A stretch of 64,000 nucleotides of DNA from Aphelidium insulamus (GCA_036784855.1 JAZDSV010000025.1:124001-188000), one strand, 5' to 3'. Counted from the first letter of the stretch, positions 45,873 through 58,275 are shown. The notes: generated from the sequence alone by a model not told the origin. Made by a program: numbers and translations.

Positions 45873-46837
45873 CTACTTGGAAGGGCCATGCAGAACCACT
45901 TCATGACGCGGCCAGAAGAAGGGACCAATGCCAGTGGTCCATGCGAACGGAATAATGGCTGCCATGACGATCAGAGCTTTCAGTGCACTCACAAAAATTC
46001 CCTTGTGCTGTTCACTTTTAATAGCATCACGGTCCGTGACGACAACCGCCGTGGAATCCGTGGTAGTATTTGCTTTGGCGCCGTGAATTGTGACTGCAAT
46101 TGTGGCCAGGCTGCAGTGGCCGAAAATGCACGTGCGACCTTCTTGAAGCAATGTTTGACCTTGGTACAGTCATCATCGGCAACACCGACGACACACTCGC
46201 TGAATTTGGCCTGGTCCGGAGAGCCAAGATGACAGGTTGTCTGCGTGAATTTTGCCATGTCACTCAAAGCCTTGGCTTCTTCGTCAGCAGCATTGTCATT
46301 CAGAATGTTGCACTTGGTCAACTTGTCTTTCACCGCATTGCACTGACCAGAGCAGCCAACATACGTCTCGTCCAAGATGCCATTCATGAATGCGGAAAGT
46401 TCCGTCAGGTTAATCTTTCCATTTCCTACAAATTTTGATTAAAACTCAATTACAGCACCCAAGTGGTACTCACCATCGCGGTCGGCAACCTTGATAAAGT
46501 CGGGTGTGAGAAAACTAGTGTTGGAACGCGAATTTTTCTTGAACCAGTGACGCGCTTCGCTCTTGTCCACTTCGGTGCTGTTGTCCGAGTCCATACCCCT
46601 GAGCATGGCTTCAAAATCAAAAGTCTGATTTGGTAGTTCGGCGCGAAGGGTTGTATTCAATTCAGGCCCGGTTTCGCCTGGACATTTTTGTGCAACAGTT
46701 TTTGTAACGTCAGTTGCAGATGGCGCAGATGTTTTTACGGTATCAGCGCGGCCAGAGTTTCCAGATGCCGAGGCATCGCTAGCAGTGACCATACTGGCCA
46801 AAAGCGCGCACGACACAACGTTAATTGCAAACCACAT
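45873..46837 (-). CDS. Secreted EF-hand membrane protein 1, frameshifted
   Basis: Exons 46837-46474 and 46425-45873. Signal peptide MWFAINVVSCALLASMVTAS, then a Ser/Thr-rich stretch and a conserved CPGETGPELNTTLRAEL block. EF-hand loop 1 is DSDNSTEVDKSE; loop 2 (DRDGNGKINLTE) is cut by the intron. The C-terminal Cys-rich part (YVGCSGQCNAV, TCHLGSPDQ) should lead to CFKKAR-C-FGHC and two membrane segments, as in the paralogues at 54.3 and 55.9 kb. One base is missing around 46130-46142, so the frame breaks right after CFKK. Either a pseudogene or a sequencing deletion. Calcium binding is inferred from intact loop ligands. Confidence 0.75.
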
Positions 46838-47594
46838 TTTTAATAAAAGAAGAGAGTGAATAATTAAAGGCCGGGCCACGAATGCGGCCTATTTATGTTA
46901 TGTTTCTTGAGTGGCGCAGAAACGCCACTTAAAGAAAGAGCAACGCCTGTTTTCCTGGTACGAAGCTCTGATTGGTTGGCGCTTGGGATGGTTGGCGCCA
47001 TTTTAATATACCGAGGTGGCGCCATTTTAACACCTAACAACAATGTTCACTAGAATGATGCCTGATGGTTATTAGTATAAAAGATTTCGAACTACATGCT
47101 TAATCCTCTGCTGTAACGCGGGTGAAAATAGGGTGCCGAAGAAATGGTTTCAATTGTCCACAATATGCATCCGGCAGTTGCTTTTCAGACATGCGAGAGT
47201 TCTTTGCTGTAAAAAAAAGGATCGCGGACTTTACAATAATTTGAAATGCGAAATGCCAATACTTTGCCACAATGAATCCGACGGACGCTAGAGCACCACC
47301 TACTGTCATCGGGCTCCCCGTAAAACTGTTTAAAATCCCCCCGGCGACATCTCAAATACCGCGAGACACATTTAAACAATACCAATTTAATATAATTTAA
47401 TATTAATTTAATACCAGTAGGCGGAATATCTTGTAGTCTGTTGTGGAGGTGCAAGAAACTCCGAAACGGCCGCAGTGGTGTAAAAAGCTTCGACAAATTT
47501 GGTTCGGTCGCTGCATATTATACATTACCGAATCGATTATTAGCGAATAATTAGGCCGTTAATATCTTGTCCCGCTTGCCTCCAATATTGATCG
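46838..47594. other. Intergenic, 757 bp
   Basis: Has two near-identical copies of GGCGCCATTTTAA (about 46996 and 47022). No gene recognised. Confidence 0.55.
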
Positions 47595-49987
47595 ATGCAC
47601 ATGGAACCCGCCGCCACCGATGCATCACCGCTGTGTCCCATATGCACGGAGCCGGTAGAGTGCGCGGCATTCGGACAGTGTGATCACGTGGTGTGCCATC
47701 TGTGCAGTCTTCGCATGCGCGCCCTCTACCGCCAGACGTACTGCGCCCTGTGCAAGGTACAGCTCGCTATTCATTCGCCGCATAAAGGCGCCTCACCCTT
47801 GCCGCACCGTCCACCCTAGACAGACCTGCCTGATGTGATATTCACTCGCGAGCCAGCGGTGCGGCCATTCAGCAGCTACGACACGCGAAGGATGGCGCGT
47901 GACCAGCGGCTACGACTTCACTTTCAGTCCGCCACAGATCTGGAGGAGACTCTGCTGCTGCTACGGTTCAACTGTCCGGATACCGCTTGCGACTACGTGT
48001 GCACTGCCACTGGCAATGCTGCCTGGGCCGAGTTGAGGCGGCACGTGCGCGAAGTGCATTCACGCTCACTGTGGCAAGTAGAGCCATCAGTGTTGTGATT
48101 TAAGTAGAGCTTCCATCTCACCGCGACTGGCAGCGACATCTGCACCAAGCACAAAAAGATATTCGTGCACGAGCACAGCCTGTTCACCAAGGCTGCTCTC
48201 AGCCGGCACTGCAAGAGCGGCGACCCGGAAGACCCGTCGTTCCGCGGCCACCCCGAGTGCGAGTTTTGCCGCTGCCACTTTTACTCGGCCGACGAGTTGT
48301 ACACGCATTGTCGCGCCAAGCACGAGACCTGCCACATTTGTCAGCGTCGCGGGCAACACCACCAGTACTATCGCAACTATGACGATCTGGAGGGTCATTT
48401 CAGGCGTGACCACTTTGCCTGCACGGAACCCGACTGTCTGGAGAAGAAGTTTGTCGTGTTCGAGTCCGACATTGACCTCAAGGCGCACCATGCCGAGGAG
48501 CATGCCGCCCGGATGCCGCGCTCTCAGCAAAAGTTGGCTCGGCGCATAGACGTGGACATTAACTACGGTGGGCGGGCTGCATCGTCACAGCAGGCCACCA
48601 CGGCAGGCAGCAGTCGTGGTAGTGGTAGTGCGGGGCAGCAGGCAACTGCGCCAGCAATTAATCCTACAAATTCAAATGGGCGCTTCAAGGCGCCGCCAGG
48701 ATTTGGCCGTCTGTCGGAGCCTGTGGCAAACGATACAGTTGCTAGTGGAAGCGGAAAATCTACCTCACCCAACAAGCCTCCACAGGAATCGCGAGGAACT
48801 GCAAACAGCGCTCCAGATCAATGGCCCGATATGCCGTCGTCGATGGGTGGGAAACCTGTAGAACCTTTGAATGTCACCTGCATCTTTGACCCGGCCACCC
48901 TGGACGAGGGAAGCCGCCGTCTACTTTTCGCCAGCAATAACAACTACAAAGCGTACGTCCATGCAATTAGATAGCTAGTCTGGAAATGACATCCAACAAC
49001 ACAGACTGGAGGCAAAGGTGGCACCGGCCGTGGCCGCTGCAGTACGGCATGATGCGCTAAAGTGGCACACGTTTCGCGTAGCTTGTTTAAATTACCTCAA
49101 GGGAGTTATTTTGCCAGAAAAGTTTTGTAACCAGCTGGGCGAACTGATTGCAAGCGCCGACACTTATAATTCCCTTTTTGGCATGGTGGTCGAATTGTTT
49201 CCAGAGAACAGGGTACCTTTGCTATTGCATTGCATTATCCATATTGATTTTAGTAGAGAGCGGCTCTGTTGCGAGTATTTAATGACAAAAAGATCAGAGA
49301 GAGTGGATATCCGGAGCTTGACGTCGCGAACGTCGTCTCGGCGGCTTCATCGTCAGCAGCTCCGAATCGCGCTCGGTTAATGGACATCAAGTCACACACT
49401 CGTGGCCAGAGACTCAATCGAGGAGTTGTGGCCTCTCGCTTGACTACCCCGTGGTCTGGCACGGCGCAACAAGTCCCCGTTGCACATTCTGTAAGTTACG
49501 CTTTACGTCTTCTGAAATGTGCGACTCAAGTTTTGTACAGTCATCTCAAATAGCACAAGAATTTCCTTCCCTCCCTGTCGCCACTGTGGCACCCGCGCCA
49601 CATAGATCACAAGCACCGTCCGGCACTCCTGGCAAGAAGAGCAAGGGCAAGTCGAAGGTGGTGTTGTTGTCCACCGCGCAGCAGCGTCACGTTGTTTCCA
49701 ACTCGGTTCCTCCAACGGATGATGGCGCAGATAGTGTGGCGCAGGAGCCAGCCTCGCCAAGCTTCGCATCGCTCTCTCTGACGGACAATACACCTCGCTC
49801 CCGGCCCGTGACTACAAGCAGCGCAGACTCCATTGCATTTCCATCGCTGCCTTCTGCTGCAGTGCCGCGTCCAACCGGCCGCCGCCCGGCCACCACCACT
49901 GCAACATCTAGTTCGCGTAATGCTGCCAGCACGGACGCTGGCGGTACACAGACCAGGAAGAAGAAGATTATATTGCGCATCAGCTAG
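47595..49987 (+). CDS. HEL2: RING E3 ligase of ribosome quality control (HEL2/ZNF598)
   Basis: Exons 47595-47756, 47820-48094, 48134-48952, 49005-49212, 49257-49490, 49541-49987; 714 aa. N-terminal RING with CPICTEPVECAAFGQCDHVV and CALCK, followed by the family's block of C2H2-like fingers: CEFCRCHFYSADELYTHC, CHICQRRGQHHQYYRNYDDL, FACTEPDCLEKKFVVF, and HHAEEHAARM. The HEL2/ZNF598 family ubiquitinates small-subunit proteins on collided ribosomes to start quality control. The C-terminal half is low-complexity with EFPSLP/WPDMPSS-type motifs also seen in ZNF598. Intron 2 is 39 bp. Exon 5/6 boundaries are chosen for frame; an unspliced frame there would read CTFCKLRF, so a short alternative is possible. 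Confidence 0.9.
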
Positions 49988-50070
49988 ACACTAATAAAAC
50001 GCTGAATATGCATATTCAATGTTCATGAACTTAAAGGCTTTGACGTCTAGTTTAGCCGTTGATCGTATGT

Positions 50071-52248
50071 ATGGCGGAGAATACAGGTACTGTGTGGTAC
50101 TCACTCGTCGACGCGGCTAGTGTACGAATCCCCGGGCACAGCGTGGATTTACTAACCCCCATATTCTCAGCAAACGTGAACTGCGTTTCCCGCTTGTTGG
50201 ACGATATGATGCTCTGCAGCAAGCTGCCAATGTCTTCAAGAAACTTGCTCAGCCGACGATGGGCATGACTAGTAGTGATCAATGTATCGCTGTTGCGTCT
50301 GGAGTATCGGGCCTCGGGAACACTCGAATGCTCGAGGAATGGGTGAAAGTTTTTGACATGGCGAAAATCCCAAAGACACGTCTAGGCGTCTTGTTATCAT
50401 ACGGCGATGGTAAACGGCCTCAAGACGTTGAACGCGGAATGACGATCGAAGCTTCCTTTTCGTGGCGCTTACTACATCGATGTTTTCTCGATGGCAATGG
50501 ACATTTCTTCCCCAAATGGTGTTCCAACCGTTTGCCTGCCAATGCGCATGAATTGACTCTACGGACGGCGTTAAAGGTTATCCGTGAGTTAGAAAGTTGG
50601 CAACCTTGAGCTGCTAAGAAAAACTCAGACGTTGCACATTTTCCTCGGAGTCGACCATTATCGACGCATTAATCACTTCGGCGGTATACAGAAGGGAACG
50701 GACGAGCTGCTGCAAGATTTTGTAGACTCGCTTGCTGTAATTATGGCAATGCCAGTTGACGGAGTGCGCATCTATCCCATGTTTGCCGGGCCTTATTTCT
50801 CCGTCATATCGGCACCGAATTCCTCCGGGACTGAATGTCTTCGACTGCGAATGACCTTTTTGACTCAGCCCGAAATGGAAACAGCCATTTCAGCGGTGCG
50901 GGGTGGGAAGCGTCTGTTATTGCATGAGCCTGTTCGTAGACATTTATTTTGTATCGGCGGCGTTCCTAGATGGGTAACCGAGTATATTTCTCATCTCTTA
51001 GAGATGCTGAAAAAAATTCCCAGGAAAGGATTTTTAAAGTTGGACCAAATTGACAAGGTTTACTGGCGCGTGAAAAATCGCTTCGTGGACGAGTGGGGCC
51101 GCAACTTGGAGCAAATTGAATTTGTGAAATTGACAGCATACGCATTGTCCGGTGTGCGTGTTGGCATTTCGGCTAAAGATGTCGGAGGCATGACTTGGTC
51201 TCGTGTGCGCGATAGTTCGTTGTGTCTGATAACTGCGGAGCACAAAGTTGTGATTCCGTACGCCATATTTCACCGGGTTGCTGCGTTCAATGCGGAATCA
51301 CTGAAATCCAAGGCTGCCAAACACTTTGTAAGGGCCCTCAAAGGACTAGTCGATGCCGTTGATTGCAAGATGTTCTCGACGGACCCATGGCGATTGTGGG
51401 AATTATTTGGCGCCTACTTTCACGCACTTCGCATCAACTCATTTCTAGTAATCGGCAGAAAGTCCGTTTTCGTCAAGGATCTTTTCGATGGACCCTTGAT
51501 TAACGGTTGCGAATATCAGGTCATGCTACGACCAATGAAAGTTTTCGAGACGGATGCCCAGTATTCGGCGTTAGTACCTTCAAAGGTTGGGCTTAAAGAC
51601 TACGAGGTTGAACAGTGCGAGTGGATCAATGAAGGGGCGGTTGTCCTCAACGGAGTAAACGGCGAGGCAATCGATATATTCTTTGCGTTAAAATTTTCGA
51701 CCGGAGGACACTTGATCATCACTGACCAGCGCAAACGAGTTGTGGGACCATTGGGTATCAAGCATGCGACCGATTTGTTGCAGAACGCGAAAATAGTGCC
51801 TAATGTTGCTGCTGCGAACAGCAAGAACGTGGCGTGTCTGTTTAATTGTCTTAACGATGCAGGCTTTGCTGCAGCAGACCTACCGTTGGATTGTGTTGTT
51901 GTATCCCCCGCGCAAAGCGAATTATATCACGGCACTCTTTGGTATCATCCAGCAGCTTCTCCGATAGTTCGAATTAACCGAGATCCTACAACGTACATCC
52001 AGCAGCTGTTGTCGGGAGATAAGAAGGACAAAATCGAATTGGCGAATCTCATTTCGTCAAACGCAACAAGACTCGCTTCAAATCAATGGAAGGACTTCAG
52101 CGGTTTGTGGACGCTTATTTCGGCAATGCGAAACTCGTGGCAGATTGCGCGGAACGAGTTGCATTCTGGTAGTAGGGATAGTCGGATGCACTTGCTTCGC
52201 ATTAAAAACTTAGCTGGTTCAGACAGTACCTTGCTGAGTGACAAATAA
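50071..52248 (+). pseudogene. Crinkler/RHS-type P-loop NTPase-nuclease, degenerate
   Basis: A long homology to the CRN/RHS-like proteins of oomycetes, chytrids and related groups runs through three frame segments: about 50071-50180, 50180-50600 and 50600-52248. Segment 2 has the P-loop GVSGLGNTRMLEEW, where the usual Lys of GKT is Asn, so nucleotide binding should be lost. Segment 3 (538 codons open) holds the ATPase remainder (FLGVDHYRRI, DGVRIYPMFAGPYFSVIS, RRHLFCIGGVPRWVTEY). It also has a C-terminal PD-(D/E)xK-like core with Asp in GEAIDIFF and Gln-x-Lys in TDQRK. Frame breaks near 50175 and 50600 cannot be bridged by in-frame introns I could find. Intact relatives are thought to enter nuclei as effectors or act in retroelement-linked conflicts; this copy is most likely dead. 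Confidence 0.75.
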
Positions 52249-52344
52249 GATGAGTATACACTCGTAACAAGCAAGGCTGCGTGATACACTGAATAGTTTT
52301 CATTCATTCAGGTTCGTGACCTTAAACTTTTTGCATAACACAAT

Positions 52345-54095
52345 TCAGCGACCCTTAAGCGCGTCCTTGAGTTCCTTTTCCAGCGTAACGAGGTCGTCGG
52401 TGGCGATGCGTGTAATCTCACGGCCGAAATATTTTTCAATCTCCTTCATGTCCGCCATGCTCTTGCTGTCCCACACAAAGTTGATGCTCATGCCGCGGCG
52501 ACCAAATCGGCCCGTCCGCCCGATACGGTGCAAATAGGTCTCAAAGTCGGGCATGCCACGGCCGTCCAGTGGCAAGTCATAGTTGATTACCAGATTGACG
52601 TCCAGCACGTCGATGCCTCGCGCCATCACGTTGGTGGTAATGAGCACTTTGGCCTCGCCGTCGCGATACGAGTTGAAGATTCGGTCACGGTCTTCTGGCG
52701 ACAGGCCGCCGTGAATAACCGCCATTTGGTGGCCGTCAGCCTGCATGCGCTGAGCGATACGATCGGCAGTGTCCCGTCGCTATATAGTACAATTACGTAT
52801 ATGGACGTTCAATTAAAACGCATCAAAATCGTACGTGGCAAAATATTATACTCTGGCCAATGTTGCAGAGACCGTAGACGGCACAGAGTGTTTCGTACTT
52901 TTGCTCCTGGCTGGAGCAATCGAGGTACAGCTGCTTGATGGCGTCCACGCTGAGCTCCTCACGCTTCAGGCTGATCATGTTGGCGTTGGGCACTACACGC
53001 TCGGCAAATATACGCGTCTCGTCCTTGTAGGTTGCAGAAAATAGAATTATCTGACACGAGTCGGGCAGGAAGCGCTTGATGCGGATCGTCTGATCGCCCA
53101 AGCCCTGCATGTCCAACATAATGTCGGCCTCGTCAATTACCAACAGCTTGACCTTGTCTGCCATGATTTTCTTCCGTCTCAGCCTATATCAATGGTTGGT
53201 TCAATTATGTGCATGCAATATTCCCAGTAGACACGTACAGGTCCTGAACAGTGCCCGGGGTGCCGACGACAATGTGCGCGTCCACGCCGTCACCACGCGA
53301 ATGCACACCCTCCTTCAGCGCCTGAGTGGAGGTGATGGTGGTGAACCTGGTCATGGCCTGCACCACCGCCAGGATCTGATGTGCCAACTCCCGCGTGGGC
53401 GCCAGCACAATTGCCTGCGTGCCACCAGTTTGCGTAGCAGTAATGCGCGACAATATAGCAAGTACGAATGCCGCCGTCTTGCCCGTGCCAGACTGCGACT
53501 GGCCAATGAAGTTCTTGTATCTAATTATATGAGGCATAAAAGCACGTGCATACATTTGTATACATGTACACTTATATTAGACAAATGCACAACTAACTAT
53601 GCACGGCACATACGGAGTGGCCATTAGAAGCGGAAGTGCCTTGCCCTGAATCTTGGACGGCTTCTGGAATCCCATGGCGTAGACACCCTTCAACACGTCC
53701 GCCGGCAGCGACAGCTCTTCAAACGTGGACGCGGAGAACAAGTTGGCATCGGCCGACGGGTCCGCCATTTGCACAAAGATCTCGTCCGTGTCGGACTCCT
53801 GGAGCTGCGTGGCGCGACCGGTCTTGACTGGTGACGATCCAGTTGCCGAAGAATCCCCTGCTGCATTTGGTGTCTTGGCGGGTGGTGGCGGCGTCGCGTC
53901 CGACACCTCATCTGCCGCGGTCAGCCCTTGCAGACCGGCAATCAACGCGTCCGTGTCGCCGCCGCTCTTGGCTGCCGCCGTAGATGCCGTGGTAGCAGCA
54001 GTGCCATTGGCAGCGGTGTCATTCTCTTTGGCAGGCGAAGACGACGCGGTGTCCTCCTTGCGGCGAAACGTGTGCACGGGAACAGGCGTCGACAT
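52345..54095 (-). CDS. DBP5: DEAD-box mRNA export helicase
   Basis: Exons 54095-53614, 53520-53239, 53183-52835, 52779-52345; 515 aa. After an acidic, Ala/Thr-rich N-terminus come the Q-motif region (GFQKPSKIQGKALPLLM) and motifs SQSGTGKTAAF, APTRELAHQI, VVGTPGTVQDL, VIDEADIML, LFSATYKDE, IIFCHVR, TTNVMARGID and YLHRIGRTGR. The spacing and LLMATPYKNFIGQSQSGTGKT stretch are those of Dbp5/DDX19, which remodels mRNPs at the cytoplasmic face of the nuclear pore with Gle1. The start at 54095 is chosen because the upstream extension begins with a non-ATG codon. Confidence 0.95.
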
Positions 54096-54279
54096 GTGAA
54101 AGCGCGATTGAAGCGAGATTGACACAGGGAGAGGACAAGGTTAGCTAAAGCGTGATAAATTACGAGGTGTTTGCAAGGCGCACACAGACACACCTTGAAC
54201 AAAGTTATATATATATAAACTATATCAGTATATCGTTTCTATCTCGGCGCATTTACTGTGTTTGATAATATTCTCCCTA

Positions 54280-55435
54280 TCATGCCGCGCCGTGAATGAC
54301 CACCTTGTGGCTTGGTTGCGGTTTGCTGAAATAGTGGAGAGCCACCAGCGCTCCAAACCCAACGGATGCCCATCGGAAAAAGGCGAGTACGCCTGGCATT
54401 CCCCTGAAGAAAATGTAGGCGCCAGTAGTCAACGTGAGCCCAAATGGAATGACAAACGCAGCCATGACCACCGAAGCCCTAAAGATGTTCACTGCAATTT
54501 TCTTTAGCTCCTCGTTGTGCATTTCATCGTGGCCGGTGAGCACGGCCACTTGCCGGTTCACACCGTCTGCCTTCAACTTGTTGGCCGCTACAGCGACGGT
54601 GGCCAGGCTGCAGTGACCGAATATGCAGTTACGCGCCTTCTTGAAGCATTTCTTGACCTTGTCGCAGTCATCTGATTTGGCATTGACGACACACTTGCTG
54701 AACTCTTCTTGATCCGGCGAGCCCAGATGGCAGGCCATTTGAGTGAATTTGGCCATCTCGTTCAACCGGGTTGCCTCTTGGTCGTCGGCAACCGTGTCAT
54801 TCGCCAAAAATATATTGCACTTTGTCAAGTTTGCCTTGACCGCGTTGCACAGTCCCGCGCAGCCAGTGTACGTGGCGTCCAGCACGCCGTCCATCAGCAC
54901 GGTAAGCTCCCGGATATTTAGGCGCCCGTTACCTGTATGCGCACATCAGCAAGTAGCATTGACAATAACTCTGGCAGCACTCACTGTTTCCGTCAGCCAG
55001 TTTGAAGAAATCGGGCAGAAAAAAGGTAGAGTTGTCGGTCTGCGCGTGCTCCTTGATCCACTTGTGCGCCTCGGCCTTGTCCACCACATCGTTGCCATCC
55101 CCATCCATTTCTGCCAGCATTTCAGCGTATGTTAAGTTCTGGGGTGGTAGTTCGGCACGTAGAGTCGTGTTCACTGCCGGGCCATATTCACCGGGGCACT
55201 GCGGTAATGTCGCATTTGGTGCTGATGCCGTGGCAACCAGCGTGTCTGCCTGATTGCCTGATGAGGGCGGCGAATCGGCCGTCGTTTCCGCCTTTGGCTC
55301 TGCTGGGGGTTCCATGACTGCAGCCTGTGTCGAATTGACACCCAAACTTGTGGGGGCTGACGCGTCACTGGCCACCACCAAGCCCACCGACGCAGCAGAT
55401 AGCACCGCGCTCAGGGCCAAATACTGTAAGCGCAT
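54280..55435 (-). CDS. Secreted EF-hand membrane protein 2
   Basis: Exons 55435-54985 and 54932-54280; 367 aa. Signal peptide MRLQYLALSAVLSAASVGLV, then a long Pro/Ala/Ser linker and CPGEYGPAVNTTLRAEL. EF-hand loop 1 is DGDGNDVVDKAE; loop 2, cut by the intron as in the paralogues, reads on as SNGRLNIREL. Cys-rich region: YTGCAGLCNAV, KCNIF, MACHLGSPDQEEFSKCV, CFKKARNCIFGHCSLA. Two hydrophobic segments near the C-terminus (SVVMAAFVIPFGLTL, WASVGFGALVALHYF) predict a membrane-anchored ectodomain, with a short tail ending VVIHGAA. No known family beyond EF-hand. Confidence 0.82.
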
Positions 55436-55921
55436 AATAATTATATTTAGCGATAAATAGTGGCGCAGTGCGTTTTCCTTCTTTTCGCAACGGCGCGCCT
55501 CGATTGATCATTGGTCGGTGATTCGTTCTCGCTTCGGTTAAGGTTGATAGTCTCGGTTAGCTATGTTCAGTATGACGTGACTGACGATCTTGAGTGCTCT
55601 GCTATTGAGATTCTCCGGTAGGACTCTCGTGATCTTCAAGCAGAGTGAGTGCAAGCAACGCGCCCTTTACCTCAGGTCTAATCAAGATGAGTAAGCAGTT
55701 CCGGTGCTCCAGCCACTCATGCTCAAAGCGTTGCACTAGCAACTAGCTAAACAAAGGCGCAACCTATGCGGCCTATGACATGAGATCAAAATTCGTTGCG
55801 CGATGTACATACAGGTGCGATACATTATTTGATACGTTATTTATTTCATTGACTTTATTTGTTACTTATTGATGATTGACGATGTTTGGTAGAATTATCA
55901 CCCTGGTCCAAGATAGTTCGG
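55436..55921. other. Intergenic, 486 bp
   Basis: Spacer between EF-hand genes 2 and 3. No gene or repeat recognised. Confidence 0.55.
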
Positions 55922-56912
55922 TCACTTTGGCCCGTGCAATTTGACCGTTTTGGACGGCAGCAGGAACGACACCAATCCCATGGCACCTACCATAGCAAGT
56001 GCGCCGCGCCAATAAACTGCTGTCAAAGTGGCTTTAATTCCAGCGCCAAACAGCCCAGCAGCGACACTGGGAATAAAAGTAGTTGCCAGCAGTAAGAACC
56101 CAATCGTGGTTATGGCCGTGGCTATGGGGTGGCCCGAATGCTTCACAATCTCTTTGCTGTCCGTAGTCACGACATCAGTTGTATTCTTGCGCTTATTTGC
56201 ATCATTAGCCAGAGCCACTCGGGCAAAATTACAACCGCCAAAGAAACACGAACGCGCCTTCTTGAAGCAATGCTGGACTTGTTCACAGTCAGATGCCTTG
56301 GCCTTTTTGACGCATTCTCCGAACGGAGAGTAGTCCGGCGAGCCAAGACGGCAAGTGACTTGCAGGAACTTTGCCTTTCCCGTCTTCTTCTTGCTCTCCT
56401 CGTCCGTGGTTGTGTCATTCAGCAGATTGCATGTTTTAAGCTTTGCTTCGACGGCGGAGCACAGGCCAGCGCAACCCGTGTAATTCGCTTCCAGCACCGC
56501 AGCGGTGAACGTGTCGAATTCAGTGAAATTAACACGACCGTTACCTAACAACGTGTTATTACAAGGCAAATTCAAGTACGGGTGCCCAACCATTCTCGTC
56601 AGCGACAGGGACAATATCCTGCTCATAAAAGCTAGAATTGTCAGAGCGATGCATTTTGTAGTAAATATCAGCTTCCGCAGAGTCCACGGTTTCGTCGTGA
56701 TCGCGGTCCATGTCGAAAAAGACCTGGGTTGCGTTAAAGTTGGATAAGCCGGCCAGTTCCGCCTTGAGCGTCGTGACTACGGCAGGGCCGTCCTCGCCCA
56801 CGCATTGTGCGGAGGTCGCGGGTGCACTTGCAGTTGCCGCTGGTTGCGGATTCGGCGCGGATGCCGCTGCCAGAGCGATGATGGACGCGGTGCAAAGTAC
56901 GAAGGCGTGCAT
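55922..56912 (-). CDS. Secreted EF-hand membrane protein 3
   Basis: Exons 56912-56591 and 56544-55922; 314 aa. Signal peptide MHAFVLCTASIIALAAASA; a shorter linker than copy 2; CVGEDGPAVVTTLKAEL. EF-hand loop 1 is DRDHDETVDSAE and loop 2 DENGNGRVNFTE, both with complete ligand positions, the second split by the intron at the same codon as in copies 1 and 2. The Cys pattern is shared (YTGCAGLCSAV, CRLGSPDYSPFGECV, CFKKARSCFFGGC). Two membrane segments follow (TTIGFLLLATTFIPSVAAGL, ALAMVGAMGLVSFLL) and the tail VKLHGPK. The donor is GTTGGG, weaker than usual. Confidence 0.82.
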
Positions 56913-57065
56913 GACTTTTGGCAGAGAATATCGATCGTGTAATTGCGGCGCAGATTTTACCCTTTTTTCGCTCTTCTCTGATTGGTCATGTCAGTTAAGG
57001 TCAGGGTTAGTTGTGATTGATACTGCATTATGTTGCACTCAAAAGACAGTTTATCAGTAAACACA

Positions 57066-58275
57066 ATGATTGTGCGCGTCCATCCCGTCGTCCACCTGTC
57101 CATACTGGACCACTATGTGCGCCGTACAGATGAGCCTGGCGTGCCGCTTGTAGGCACACTGCTTGGCACTCGTTCCGCGGATGGTCAGTCCGTGGAGATC
57201 AAGAGCTGCTTTGCCGTGCCATGCGTGCCGGCCAGCCGCGATGAAGACGGTGGCGACGCCGGCAAGGACTCGAACAAGCCTGTGAAGAAGGAGGCGGTGC
57301 GTCGAGTTGTGGTATCTCTGCTTCTATTTGTAACGGTTGTATTAGGTGGCGGATAGCGGGGAAGACGACGACACGACCAATGCCGCCACGCTGGACGCCG
57401 AGTATCACCGCACCATGGTGGAGCTGCAGTCGCGTATCAACGCGTCCGAGACTGTTATCGGCTGGTATTCGGTGGGCGGTGATTTCACGTCCCAGACTGC
57501 CGTGCTGCACGACTTCTACACCAAAGAGTGCCTTGCCGCTCATGCCTTGGCCACGGGTGTGCCGAGTGTGGCTACGGCGCCAGGTGCTGCTGCGCCATCT
57601 TCTGCTACTACGGCTCCCGTGCCATTCTCGCACGCGGCTGCTAACGGTGTTGGAGCGTTGCATGTGCTCCTTGATGTGAATTTGGATCAACATGAAGGTG
57701 ATAGCGCCGCTAGGGACCGGGCACCACTGGGACTGCGAGTGTTCACCGCGTCGCCCGTGGGTGCCGGAGAGAGTTCAACTGTTGGCTACGTCTTTGTGCC
57801 GTGCTCCGCGGTGGAACTTATCTGCCCTCGGGAAGAGCACGCTGGCCGTACGTACTTCAAAGTGCATGGCGCTTTCTAATCAATTAGTTCAATTGATGCA
57901 ACGCGGCGTCCTTGAGGGACATCCGGCTCCGCTGGCTACCGACTTGGACGTACTTGGTAGCGCGATGGAGCGTGTTAAACACATGCTGCAATCTGTGCAA
58001 TCTTACGTTGGCCGCGTGCAGGCAAGTTACAATTAATTGTGGTGACTGCCACGCCTAATGTCCTCCAGAACAAGGAGATCCCAGCAGATCCCGCAGTTGG
58101 CCGAGCGCTGATGGAGATGGTGTCCTCGATACCGCGACTGGATGCCGGCGACGTGGAACAAGCACTGCAATCTGCTCTGCACGACCTGCTGATGACGGTG
58201 TACGTGGCGCAGATGACACAGGCGCAGCTCGGTGTGGCGCGCAGCCTGCAAATGGCCGCGATAACAACACAATAG
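57066..58275 (+). CDS. EIF3F: Translation initiation factor eIF3 subunit f
   Basis: Exons 57066-57296, 57346-57847, 57888-58021, 58069-58275; 357 aa. An MPN domain without JAMM metal ligands starts at once (VRVHPVVHLSILDHYVRR, VGTLLGTRSADGQSVEIKSC) and includes VIGWYSVGGDFTSQTAVLHD. The C-terminal helical part (DLDVLGSAMERVKHML, DLLMTVYVAQMTQAQL) matches eIF3f. The subunit belongs to the MPN/PCI core of eIF3 on the 40S ribosome. The third intron (58022-58068) is GC-AG with donor GCAAGT; using the adjacent GT breaks the frame. Acidic and Ala-rich inserts make it slightly longer than average. Confidence 0.93.

Noticed and set aside
47185-47496. Minus-strand open frame of 103 codons in the 46.8-47.6 kb spacer
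   Set aside because: No homology, no signal, codon use unlike the real genes.
50100-50170. Intron with branch-like TTTACTAAC and CTCAG acceptor in the crinkler relic
   Set aside because: The splice signals look good, but no GT donor nearby connects the two frames, so a frame break is the simpler reading.
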